Origin: Flavobacteriales bacterium
GTDB taxonomy: Bacteria > Bacteroidota > Bacteroidia > Flavobacteriales_E > Vicingaceae
Assembly: GCA_015075325.1 (NCBI GenBank)
Contig: JABTUP010000016.1
Span: forward strand, 22,180-86,179
Direction of reading: 5' to 3'
Length of the DNA stretch: 64,000 bases
Positions 8,689-16,810 of this stretch are shown here, in pieces. A model generated the notes under the pieces. The model was given only the letters and a program-made list of their open reading frames with translations, was not told the DNA's origin and searched no databases. A program made the position numbers and the translations under genes. Every line of letters begins with the position of its first letter. Positions within the stretch are counted from its first letter, which is position 1.

Positions 8689-10215
8689 ATGAGCAACAAA
8701 AAAATTAAAAGTGCCTTAATTTCAGTTTACCACAAAGATAATTTAGAACCAATAATACACGAATTACACCGCAATGGTGTTACCATTTTTTCTACAGGAG
8801 GCACACAAAGTTTTATTGAAGAACTAAATGTTCCGGTAACCCCTGTTGAAGATTTAACTTCGTACCCTTCTATTTTGGGTGGAAGAGTTAAAACTTTGCA
8901 CCCAAAGGTTTTTGGTGGAATTTTAAGCAGAAGAGAATTGGATAGCGATGTGGCTCAATTGGCTGAATACGAAATTCCTGAAATTGATTTGGTAATTGTT
9001 GATTTATACCCATTTGAAGACACTGTTGCATCTGGAGCTGCCGAACAAGACATTATCGAGAAAATTGATATAGGAGGCATTTCACTAATTAGAGCTGCTG
9101 CAAAAAACTTTAAAGACGTGGTAATTGTTTCCTCAAGAAACCAATACCATTTTGTTTTAGATTTATTAAAACAAAAAAATGGTGCTACCGATTTAGCCGA
9201 CCGAAAACACTTAGCAAAATTGGCTTTTAATGTGTCATCGCATTACGATACCGCCATTTTTAATTGGTTTAACCAAGGCGAAGAACGCTATTTTAAACAA
9301 AGCATTACCCAATCTCAAGTATTGCGTTATGGAGAAAACCCTCACCAAGAAGGTGTTTTTTATGGCGATTTAGACGAAATGTTTGAAAAACTAAACGGAA
9401 AAGAATTGTCGTACAACAATCTGTTGGATGTTGATGCAGCTGTAAATTTAATGGCAGAATTTCAATCAAACCGACCAACATTTGCCATTCTAAAACACAA
9501 CAACGCCTGTGGATTAGCTTCTCGCGACACCCTTTTACAAGCTTGGAACGATGCTTTGACAGCCGACCCAGTTTCTGCTTTTGGAGGTATATTAATAGCC
9601 AACCAAAAAATTGATTTGGCTACGGCCGAAGAAGTTAACAAGTTGTTTTGCGAAGTAATAATTGCTCCTGGATATGATGCAGAAGCTTTAGAATTATTAA
9701 AATCAAAAAAGAACCGTGTTATCTTGGTTCAAAAAAATGTAACGTTGCCTAAAAAACAATTCAGAACTATTTTAAACGGTGTTTTAGAACAAGATAAAGA
9801 CTTAAAAACAGCGAATGCTAGCGACTTTAAAGTGGCTACCAAAAAAGCTCCAACAGCACAAGAAATTAAAGACCTAGAATTTGCCAATAAATTGGTAAAA
9901 CACACCAAATCAAACACCATTGTTTTTGCAAAAAACGAACAATTACTGGCTAGTGGTACAGGACAAACTTCGCGTGTTGATGCGTTAAAACAAGCCGTTG
10001 TAAAAGCAAAAGCTTTTGGGTTCGATTTAAAAGGAGCTGTAATGGCATCAGATGCATTTTTCCCTTTTCCTGATTGTGTGGAGTTGGCAGATAATGAAGG
10101 AATAACCGCAGTGGTTCAGCCTGGAGGTTCCATAAAAGACCAAGAATCAATTGACTATTGCGATGCACACCACATGGCAATGGTGATAACTGGATTTAGA
10201 CATTTTAGGCATTAA
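8689..10215 (+). CDS. purH: Bifunctional AICAR transformylase / IMP cyclohydrolase PurH
   Basis: PurH catalyses the last two steps of de novo IMP synthesis. The 508-residue length is normal. The N-terminal MGS-like IMP cyclohydrolase domain (about 1-130) shows STGGT and GGRVKTLHPKVFGGIL. The C-terminal AICAR formyltransferase domain contains LRYGENPHQ, the KHNNACG catalytic segment, DPVSAFGGI, and a terminal HHMAMVITGFRHFRH. The stop is followed within 2 bp by a G+C-rich hairpin repeat that probably acts as terminator. Confidence 0.98.
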   Translation: MSNKKIKSALISVYHKDNLEPIIHELHRNGVTIFSTGGTQSFIEELNVPVTPVEDLTSYPSILGGRVKTLHPKVFGGILSRRELDSDVAQLAEYEIPEIDLVIVDLYPFEDTVASGAAEQDIIEKIDIGGISLIRAAAKNFKDVVIVSSRNQYHFVLDLLKQKNGATDLADRKHLAKLAFNVSSHYDTAIFNWFNQGEERYFKQSITQSQVLRYGENPHQEGVFYGDLDEMFEKLNGKELSYNNLLDVDAAVNLMAEFQSNRPTFAILKHNNACGLASRDTLLQAWNDALTADPVSAFGGILIANQKIDLATAEEVNKLFCEVIIAPGYDAEALELLKSKKNRVILVQKNVTLPKKQFRTILNGVLEQDKDLKTANASDFKVATKKAPTAQEIKDLEFANKLVKHTKSNTIVFAKNEQLLASGTGQTSRVDALKQAVVKAKAFGFDLKGAVMASDAFFPFPDCVELADNEGITAVVQPGGSIKDQESIDYCDAHHMAMVITGFRHFRH

Positions 10216-10216
10216 G

Positions 10217-10250
10217 GAGCCTCCCCAACCCCTCCGAAAGAGGGGCTTTT
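10217..10250 (+). repeat. Dispersed G+C-rich hairpin repeat, copy 3 (behind purH)
   Basis: GAGCCTCCCC-AACCCCTCCG-AAAGAGGGGCTTTT begins 2 bp after the purH stop. The stem CCCCT...AGGGG followed by CTTTT gives a plausible Rho-independent terminator in the purH sense. Confidence 0.85.
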
Positions 10251-10386
10251 GTTGACGAGCGAAACCATTGTCTAGGAGTGTGAAAACCAAAAAACTTAAC
10301 AAACTTTTTTACCTTAAAAGAATATGATAAAAGGAAAATAATAAGAAGAAATTAGAAATCAATGTTAGGCTTTGAGCCTTGGTATT

Positions 10387-10413
10387 TCCCCCTTCGGGGG
10401 ATTAAGGGGGCTT
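10387..10413 (-). repeat. Dispersed G+C-rich hairpin repeat, copy 4 (divergent variant)
   Basis: CCCCCTTCGGGGG hairpin followed by ATTAAGGGGGCTT. It has the family layout but lies in the opposite orientation to copy 3 and is not directly behind a stop codon. Confidence 0.7.
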
Positions 10414-10525
10414 CATTGAAATTAACTAACAAACAACTGTTTAAATTTATTGTTACCAACTGCAAACAAGCACATTTAAATCATAAATTTACAAATACTC
10501 TAAACAAAAAATATACACACAACGA

Positions 10526-11548
10526 ATGGGATTATTTAGCTTCTTAACACAAGAAATTGCAATTGACCTTGGAACCGCAAACACCCTTATCATCCACAAC
10601 GATAAGGTGGTGGTAGACGAACCATCTATTGTTGCCAAAGACCGTATGACTGGAAAAATTATTGCAGTTGGAAAAAAAGCCATGCAAATGCACGGTAAAA
10701 CGCACGAAGACATTAAAACAATTCGTCCATTAAAAGATGGTGTAATTGCTGATTTTGACGCAGCCGAACACATGATTAGAGGAATGATTAAGATGATTAA
10801 TCCAAAAAAACAAATGTTTACACCATCGCTAAAAATGGTTATTTGTATTCCATCTGGCATTACCGAAGTAGAAAAAAGAGCTGTAAAAGATTCTGCCGAA
10901 CATGCTGGTGGAAAGGAAGTTTATTTAATACACGAACCTATGGCAGCAGCTATTGGTATTGGTATTGATGTGCTTGAGCCAATGGGAAACATGATTATTG
11001 ATATAGGTGGTGGAACTTCAGAAATTGCTGTAATTGCTTTGGGAGGAATTGTTTGCGATAAATCTATTCGAGTTGCAGGTGACGATTTTACCAACGACAT
11101 AGTGGATTACATGCGTCGTCAACACAATTTGTTAATTGGAGAACGCTCTGCCGAATTGATTAAAATAGAGTGTGGCTCAGCATTAACTGAGCTAGACAAC
11201 CCACCAGAAGATTACGCTGTTCAAGGTAGGGATTTAATGACTGGAACTCCAAAAGAAATTGTAGTTTCTTATAGCGAAATTGCACATGCTTTAGATAAAT
11301 CAATTGCAAAAATTGAAGAGGCTGTTTTAAATGCCTTGGAGTTAACTCCTCCAGAATTGTCGGCAGATATTTACAAAACAGGCTTGTATTTAGCGGGTGG
11401 AGGTTCTATGTTAAGAGGGTTGGATAAACGAATTTCGTTGAAAACCAAATTACCAGTTCATATTGCTGAAGACCCATTGAGAGCGGTAGCAAGAGGTACA
11501 GGTATTGCATTAAAAAACATCAGTAAATTGCCGTTTTTGATTAAGTAA
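10526..11548 (+). CDS. mreB: Rod shape-determining protein MreB
   Basis: MreB is the actin-like filament protein that guides lateral wall synthesis from the cytoplasmic face. The 340-residue length is standard. The actin fold motifs are phosphate 1 IAIDLGTANTLI (about 11-22), the IREPMAAA-like segment HEPMAAAIGIG, phosphate 2 IDIGGGTSEIAVI, and the adenosine motif LAGGGSMLRG near the C-terminus. It is the first gene of an elongasome operon: mreC starts 27 bp downstream and all later genes overlap. A rod-like or elongating cell is inferred. Confidence 0.98.
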   Translation: MGLFSFLTQEIAIDLGTANTLIIHNDKVVVDEPSIVAKDRMTGKIIAVGKKAMQMHGKTHEDIKTIRPLKDGVIADFDAAEHMIRGMIKMINPKKQMFTPSLKMVICIPSGITEVEKRAVKDSAEHAGGKEVYLIHEPMAAAIGIGIDVLEPMGNMIIDIGGGTSEIAVIALGGIVCDKSIRVAGDDFTNDIVDYMRRQHNLLIGERSAELIKIECGSALTELDNPPEDYAVQGRDLMTGTPKEIVVSYSEIAHALDKSIAKIEEAVLNALELTPPELSADIYKTGLYLAGGGSMLRGLDKRISLKTKLPVHIAEDPLRAVARGTGIALKNISKLPFLIK

Positions 11549-11574
11549 ATTAATCCAAAACTTAAATTGATAGC

Positions 11575-12414
11575 ATGAGGAATATATTTAAATTTTTAAC
11601 CAAAAATTCATTTATATTCCTCTTTTTGTTACTTGAGTTTTTTGCTTTTTGGATGTTAATAGCAAACAACAATTATCAAAATTCTACTTTCTTTAATTCA
11701 TCCAATTTTTTTGTTGGAAATATGTTTTCTACTATTCAAAACATCAATGATTATTTTAATTTAAAACAAGTAAACAAAGAACTCGCAGAGCAAAATGCAA
11801 AACTGCAATCGAATAACATTGCTTCATTTACAAAAGTATATGGAAGAATTATTGAAATTAACGATACCGTTTATCACCAAAATTACAGGTATAGTGCCGC
11901 AAAGGTGGTAAACAACTCAACCAATAAACGACAAAATTACATTACCATCGATAAAGGAGAAATAAATGGTATTGAAGCCGAAATGGGTGTTATTTGTGCA
12001 AACGGAGTGGTTGGAATTGTTAAAAATGTTTCGAAAAATTTTGGTTCAGTTATGTCGGTTTTGCACGATAAATACAAGCTAAGTGCAAAAATTAAAAAAT
12101 CGGGCTATTTTGGTTCGTTGGTTTGGGAAGGAAATAATTATCGAGAAGCACAATTAAAAGACATTCCAAACCATGTGAAATTGGTAATTGGAGATACCGT
12201 TGTAACAACTGGTTTTTCAACCATTTTCCCAGAAAACATATTAATTGGATGGGTAAAAGAATTTGATTTACCCGAAGGAAATAATTTTTACAACATTACC
12301 ATTGAATTTGCGGTAGATTACAAAAAACTTTCGCATGTATATGTGGTAAGATCGTTAATGAAAGAAGAACAACTGAAGTTAGAAGCCGAAAGTCAACAAG
12401 AAGTTACAGAATGA
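11575..12414 (+). CDS. mreC: Rod shape-determining protein MreC
   Basis: The 279-residue bitopic protein has an N-terminal membrane segment (about 12-30), a periplasmic coiled coil (about 55-80, LNKELAEQNAKLQ-like) and the beta-rich MreC domain with GVICANGVVGIV and DTVVTTGFSTIFPENILIG. MreC links MreB to PBP2 in the elongasome. Its stop overlaps the mreD start in an ATGA arrangement (12411-12414), so translation is probably coupled. Confidence 0.96.
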   Translation: MRNIFKFLTKNSFIFLFLLLEFFAFWMLIANNNYQNSTFFNSSNFFVGNMFSTIQNINDYFNLKQVNKELAEQNAKLQSNNIASFTKVYGRIIEINDTVYHQNYRYSAAKVVNNSTNKRQNYITIDKGEINGIEAEMGVICANGVVGIVKNVSKNFGSVMSVLHDKYKLSAKIKKSGYFGSLVWEGNNYREAQLKDIPNHVKLVIGDTVVTTGFSTIFPENILIGWVKEFDLPEGNNFYNITIEFAVDYKKLSHVYVVRSLMKEEQLKLEAESQQEVTE

Positions 12415-12929
12415 TACGAGATGTTATTGTTTACATATTAATGTTTTTTGTATTGGTGCTTACCCAAGTATTGGTACTAAACAATATCGAATTAGGAGGT
12501 TATATCAATCCTTATTTGTACGTGTTTTTTATACTTGCACTACCTTTTGAAACACACGATAATTTGGTGTTGGTTATTGCTTTTTTATTAGGACTAACCA
12601 TTGATGTTTTTACCAGCACACTAGGAATACATACTTCAGCAACAGTATTTTTGGCATTTTCACGAAAGTATGTTTTAAAATTAATATCACCTCGAGGAGG
12701 TTATGATTTTGGTACTACTCCTAGCTTACAATCCATGGGCATGTCGTGGTTTATGACTTATTCCATTATCTTAGTGCTTTGTCACCACATCTTTTTATTT
12801 TATACCGAATCGTTTTCTTTCAGTCAATTTTTTTCAACTTTTGCTAGAGTAATACTGAGCAGTATTTTTACCCTTATACTTATTTTTATAGTTCAGTTGT
12901 TTAACTACAATCCGAATGCTAGAAAATGA
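12411..12929 (+). CDS. mreD: Rod shape-determining protein MreD
   Basis: A 172-residue polytopic inner-membrane protein with about five hydrophobic segments and little soluble sequence. Similarity within the family is low, but position between mreC and the PBP2 gene, size and topology make the call secure. Start overlaps mreC by 4 nt and its stop overlaps mrdA by 4 nt (12926-12929). It stabilises the MreC-PBP2-RodA elongasome. Confidence 0.94.
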   Translation: MIRDVIVYILMFFVLVLTQVLVLNNIELGGYINPYLYVFFILALPFETHDNLVLVIAFLLGLTIDVFTSTLGIHTSATVFLAFSRKYVLKLISPRGGYDFGTTPSLQSMGMSWFMTYSIILVLCHHIFLFYTESFSFSQFFSTFARVILSSIFTLILIFIVQLFNYNPNARK

Positions 12930-14755
12930 ATAATCTTTCCGATAGAAAAATTGTTATTGCCATCATCTTTTTAGTTGTTGGATTTATTTTTCTTATCAGG
13001 TTATTTAATGTTCAGGTAATCAACGACAAATACAAGTTCGATTCTGACCAAAATGTACTAAGAGAAGTAATTCAGTATCCTGCCAGAGGGCTTATATACG
13101 ACAGAAACGGAGTGCTCTTGGTTTACAATGAAGCAGCATACGATTTAATGGTAATACCACGTCAGGTTAAAGAGATGGATACCCTCGCTTTTTGCGAACT
13201 AATTGGAATGAAATATGAAGATTTTATAACCAAATTTAACAAAGCAAAAAACTATTCTCGCTACAAACCATCTGTTTTTGAAAAAGAAATCTCGTCTAAA
13301 TCTTATGCAAAAATTCAAGAAAAATTATTTGAATATCCTGGATTTTATGCTCAAACACGTACATTAAGAAAATACCCACGAGAAAGTGCTGCACACATTT
13401 TAGGTTATATTGGAGAAGTTGACCAAAATTTAATTGATAAAAACCCATATTACCGCTCGGGTGACTACATTGGTAAAAGCGGAATTGAACTTTCGTATGA
13501 GGAGTTGTTAAGAGGAAAAAGAGGAGTTAAAAGGGTTTTGGTTGATGTTCATAATCGCGAAAAAGGAAGCTATTTAGATGGAGAAATGGATACCATGGCG
13601 GTTACAGGAAAAACCATTTACCTTACCATTGACGCTATTTTGCAAGAATATGGGGAGCAACTCATGCAAAATAAAAGAGGAAGTATTGTTGCAATAGAGC
13701 CAGCTACAGGAGAAATTTTAGCGTTGGTTTCAGCTCCCGCATACAACCCCAATTTATTGGTTGGTAGAGATGTAAAGAAAAACTACCCTGTTTTAAGTAG
13801 TGATAAGTTAAAACCTTTGTTTAACAGAGCTTTAATGGCTTCATATCCTCCTGGTTCTACGTTTAAAACAGTTCAAGCTCTAATTGGAATGCAAGACGGT
13901 GTAATAACCGAAAATACTGGATTTCCTTGTATAAAAAGTAATGTAGGTTGCCACGATCATCCAACAGCAACAAATGTAGAATCATCTATTAAAATGTCGT
14001 GTAACCCTTATTATTTTAGTGTTTATCGAAAAATTTTATTGCAAAATAAATCAACCAGCTTGTTTAAAGACAGTGAAATTGGTTTAGCAAAATGGAGTAA
14101 ACAAGTAAAGAAATTTGGTTTAGGGGTTGATTTAGGCACCGATTTACCTGCCATTAAAAAAGGTTTTATTCCTGATGTTGCTTTTTACGACAAATGGTAT
14201 GGTAAAGGTCGTTGGGCGTTTAGCACCATTTATTCATTAAGCATAGGGCAAGGAGAAATTGGCGTTGTGCCACTACAAATGGCAAATTTATCGGCTATTT
14301 TAGCCAATAGAGGTTATTATTACACGCCTCACGTTTTAAAAAGAATTGAAAAAGTAGATACCATTCCTTCCATTTTTAAAATTAAACACGATGTGGGTAT
14401 CGATAAAATTTACTTCAATCCAATTGTTGAAGGAATGCAAAAAGTGGTAGAAGAAGCTGGAGGAACTGCACGAAGAGCCAAAATAGACAGTATTCAGGTT
14501 TGCGGAAAAACAGGTACAGCCCAAAATCCACATGGAGAAGACCACTCTATTTTTATAGCATTTGCTCCAAAAGTAAACCCCAAAATTGCCATTGCAGTTT
14601 ATGTCGAAAATGCTGGATTTGGTGGAACATGGGCGGCTCCAATAGCTAGTTTAATGATGGAAAAATATTTAACAGGAGCAATTAAAGATACCGTAAAAGA
14701 AAACCGAATTTTAGATGCCAATTTAATGGATGTAATTCCGAAGGAGGGTCAATGA
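12926..14755 (+). CDS. mrdA: Penicillin-binding protein 2 (elongation transpeptidase)
   Basis: This class B PBP (609 residues) cross-links peptidoglycan during cell elongation. It has an N-terminal membrane anchor (about 8-28), a PBP dimer domain starting at YPARGLIYDRNG (51-62), and the transpeptidase domain with the nucleophile motif STFK at 311-314, an SCN motif and KTGTAQ near 525. It sits between mreD and rodA with 4-nt overlaps on both sides, the classic order for PBP2 with its SEDS partner. Confidence 0.97.
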   Translation: MNNLSDRKIVIAIIFLVVGFIFLIRLFNVQVINDKYKFDSDQNVLREVIQYPARGLIYDRNGVLLVYNEAAYDLMVIPRQVKEMDTLAFCELIGMKYEDFITKFNKAKNYSRYKPSVFEKEISSKSYAKIQEKLFEYPGFYAQTRTLRKYPRESAAHILGYIGEVDQNLIDKNPYYRSGDYIGKSGIELSYEELLRGKRGVKRVLVDVHNREKGSYLDGEMDTMAVTGKTIYLTIDAILQEYGEQLMQNKRGSIVAIEPATGEILALVSAPAYNPNLLVGRDVKKNYPVLSSDKLKPLFNRALMASYPPGSTFKTVQALIGMQDGVITENTGFPCIKSNVGCHDHPTATNVESSIKMSCNPYYFSVYRKILLQNKSTSLFKDSEIGLAKWSKQVKKFGLGVDLGTDLPAIKKGFIPDVAFYDKWYGKGRWAFSTIYSLSIGQGEIGVVPLQMANLSAILANRGYYYTPHVLKRIEKVDTIPSIFKIKHDVGIDKIYFNPIVEGMQKVVEEAGGTARRAKIDSIQVCGKTGTAQNPHGEDHSIFIAFAPKVNPKIAIAVYVENAGFGGTWAAPIASLMMEKYLTGAIKDTVKENRILDANLMDVIPKEGQ

Positions 14756-16053
14756 GAAACCAAAAAAGCATATTCGCAAATATCGATAATGTAACGGTTA
14801 TACTTTACGTTATACTCGTTTTTATTGGTTGGATAAGCATTTATGCCGCTGTATATAACGAAGAACACCAAAGCATTTTTGATATTTCAGAACGCTACGG
14901 TATGCAGTTGTTGTGGATTGCCGCAGCTTTTGTTATCGCAATAGTTATTTTAATGTTTGATGGTCAGTTTTTTCCCACCTTTGCCTATCCAATTTTTGTA
15001 GCTCTTTTACTCACACTAATTGGTGTTTTGCTTTTTGGAGCTGAAGTAAAAGGTTCTAAATCGTGGTTTAAAATAGGCAGCTTTGCTTTGCAACCCTCCG
15101 AGTTTGGTAAGTTTGCTACAGCTCTTGCTTTGGCCAAATACCTTTCGGGTTTTAACATAAAAATGCAAGACATGAAGACCAAAGTAATAGCATCTATTAT
15201 TATAGGAATTCCAGCAGTACTTATTTTGCTTCAAAATGATACGGGTTCTACCTTGGTTTATGCATCATTTGTGTTTGTTTTATATCGCGAAGGATTGTCG
15301 GGTAATATCTTATTATTGGGTTTATATACAGCATTTTTATTTGTGATATCATTGTTGATGCGTATCAACGATTTTACCTTTTTTGGCACCGTTCTTTCGG
15401 GCGATCAATTGCTAATTATTATTTTAGCTTTAATTGCCGCATTAGTTGCTTATATTACCAAAAGAGCCAAACGATTTTGGATGATTGTTGTTGCAGCATT
15501 TGTATTTTCGGCAGGATTAATTTACAGTGTCGACTATATTTTTGAAAACGTACTTGAGCCTCATCAATCTAAACGTATCAATGTATTGTTAGGAATAGAA
15601 TCAGATCCAAAAGGAGCTGGTTACAATGTAAACCAATCGCTAATTGCCATTGGCTCTGGAGGTTTTGCTGGCAAAGGTTTTATGGAAGGAACTCAAACCA
15701 AATTCGATTTTGTACCTGAGCAAAGCACCGATTTTATTTTTTGTACCATTGGCGAAGAATGGGGTTTCTTAGGTTCATTTGTTTTAATTTGCCTTTACAT
15801 AGGGTTATTTCTCCGTATCATTTATTTGGCAGAACGCCAGCGTTCCATTTTCTCTCGTATTTATGGCTATGCTGTAGCTTCTATTCTGTTTTTCCACTTT
15901 TTAATTAATATCGGAATGGCAATTGGTTTGGCTCCAGTAATAGGTATTCCGTTACCTTTTATAAGCTACGGAGGTTCTTCATTATGGTCGTTTACTATTC
16001 TGTTGTTTATCTTTATCAAATTAGACGCCGAACGAATAAATGTGTTGAGGTAA
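14752..16053 (+). CDS. rodA: SEDS-family peptidoglycan glycosyltransferase RodA
   Basis: The 433-residue protein has about ten membrane segments. SEDS hallmarks are visible: QPSEFGKFATALALA in the first half, the long extracytoplasmic loop with NQSLIAIGSGG and FVPEQSTDFIFCTIGEEWG, and the C-terminal PLPFISYGGSS. RodA polymerises glycan strands as partner of PBP2, whose gene overlaps its start by 4 nt. It ends the mre operon; rnpA follows after 60 bp with its own putative promoter. Confidence 0.97.
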   Translation: MRNQKSIFANIDNVTVILYVILVFIGWISIYAAVYNEEHQSIFDISERYGMQLLWIAAAFVIAIVILMFDGQFFPTFAYPIFVALLLTLIGVLLFGAEVKGSKSWFKIGSFALQPSEFGKFATALALAKYLSGFNIKMQDMKTKVIASIIIGIPAVLILLQNDTGSTLVYASFVFVLYREGLSGNILLLGLYTAFLFVISLLMRINDFTFFGTVLSGDQLLIIILALIAALVAYITKRAKRFWMIVVAAFVFSAGLIYSVDYIFENVLEPHQSKRINVLLGIESDPKGAGYNVNQSLIAIGSGGFAGKGFMEGTQTKFDFVPEQSTDFIFCTIGEEWGFLGSFVLICLYIGLFLRIIYLAERQRSIFSRIYGYAVASILFFHFLINIGMAIGLAPVIGIPLPFISYGGSSLWSFTILLFIFIKLDAERINVLR

Positions 16054-16096
16054 AGTGTTATCTAAATTTTTGTTCACTATCTTGTTTAGTAATGTT

Positions 16097-16104
16097 TACC
16101 TTTG
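16097..16104 (+). promoter_or_regulatory. Putative -7 promoter box for rnpA-yidD
   Basis: TACCTTTG matches the Bacteroidota TAnnTTTG element and ends 9 bp before the rnpA ATG, so the transcript would be nearly leaderless. No well-spaced -33 TTG is present, which lowers confidence. Confidence 0.45.
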
Positions 16105-16113
16105 ACCTAAGTT

Positions 16114-16512
16114 ATGCAACCAAGCAATAAATTTCCTAAAATAGAAAAACTTAAAAGCACCAAAGATCTTGATGAGCTGTTTGGTAGTGGAAAATCGATA
16201 CACGAAAATCCAATAAAGGCAATTTATAAAAAAAAAACAGAAAAATCGAATGTTGCGCTTAGTGTTGGAGTTAGTGCACCAAAAAAACTAATAAAATTAG
16301 CTGTTAGCAGAAACTTGATAAAAAGGAGAATGCGAGAAGCTTACCGATTAAACAACTATCAATTAAAACAAACACTTATCAATACTGAAACACAGCTCAA
16401 TATAATGTTTGTTTACAATTCAAAACAAATATTAAGCTTCAACGAAATTGAAAATAAAATAAAAGTAATTTTAAATCGTTTAAATGAGCTATTTAGCAAC
16501 GCTAATAAGTAA
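16114..16512 (+). CDS. rnpA: Ribonuclease P protein component RnpA
   Basis: This small basic protein (132 residues) binds RNase P RNA and helps process tRNA 5' ends. The family signature is seen around residues 50-75 ([30 protein letters not shown]), including the RNxxKRRxRE motif. The gene overlaps yidD by 29 nt, the usual rnpA-yidD pairing. No rpmH gene is upstream, unlike the classical order, because here it follows the mre operon. Confidence 0.95.
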   Translation: MQPSNKFPKIEKLKSTKDLDELFGSGKSIHENPIKAIYKKKTEKSNVALSVGVSAPKKLIKLAVSRNLIKRRMREAYRLNNYQLKQTLINTETQLNIMFVYNSKQILSFNEIENKIKVILNRLNELFSNANK

Positions 16513-16714
16513 GTTATTTATTTTGTTGATACGGTTTTATCAACTCAGTATTTCGCCCATGCTTGGGCAAAATTGCCGATACGACCCTACTTGTTCGCAA
16601 TATGCTATTGATGCATTAAAAAAATATGGTGTGATAAAAGGTGGATGGCTAGGAATAAAACGAATTGCATCGTGTCATCCTTGGGGCGGACACGGACATG
16701 ACCCGGTTCCTTAA
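16484..16714 (+). CDS. yidD: Membrane protein insertion efficiency factor YidD
   Basis: The 76-residue protein shows the highly conserved YidD pattern: an amphipathic hydrophobic N-terminus, [17 protein letters not shown], the central [20 protein letters not shown] and the C-terminal DPVP. It assists insertion of inner-membrane proteins with YidC. The start ATG lies inside the end of rnpA, so expression is probably coupled. A dispersed hairpin repeat begins directly at its stop codon. Confidence 0.96.
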   Translation: MSYLATLISKLFILLIRFYQLSISPMLGQNCRYDPTCSQYAIDALKKYGVIKGGWLGIKRIASCHPWGGHGHDPVP

Positions 16715-16744
16715 GCCCACCCCAACCCTCCCGAAGGGAGGGGG
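16713..16744 (+). repeat. Dispersed G+C-rich hairpin repeat, copy 5 (behind yidD)
   Basis: AAGCCCACCCC-AACCCTCCCG-AAGGGAGGGGG starts at the yidD stop. It is in the same orientation relative to the upstream gene as the other stop-proximal copies. Confidence 0.85.
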
Positions 16745-16760
16745 AAAACAGAAATAATTA

Positions 16761-16790
16761 GAAGCAAAGCTTTTAAAAAAGCTTTGCTTC
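16761..16790. terminator. Perfect hairpin between yidD and ctpA
   Basis: GAAGCAAAGCTTTT and its exact complement are separated by 2 nt and followed by A-rich sequence, 20 bp before the ctpA ATG. It may terminate rnpA-yidD transcription, or act as an attenuator in the ctpA leader. Confidence 0.65.
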
Positions 16791-16810
16791 TCAAAAAAAG
16801 TAAAAAAAAA

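Larger units (their letters stand above)
10216..10525. other. purH-mreB intergenic region
   Basis: About 310 bp with two G+C-rich repeats (10217-10250 and 10387-10413) and otherwise AT-rich sequence. The promoter of the mre operon must lie here, but I cannot point to a convincing TAnnTTTG box. No RNA gene is visible. Confidence 0.6.

Noticed and set aside
10362..10547. A 61-codon frame upstream of mreB
   Set aside because: It reads through a dispersed repeat and overlaps the mreB start out of frame; no sign of coding.
16784..16810. Longer N-terminus of CtpA starting at an in-frame TTG
   Set aside because: The extension is encoded by the right arm of a hairpin and a poly-A stretch; ATG 16811 directly precedes a normal signal peptide.
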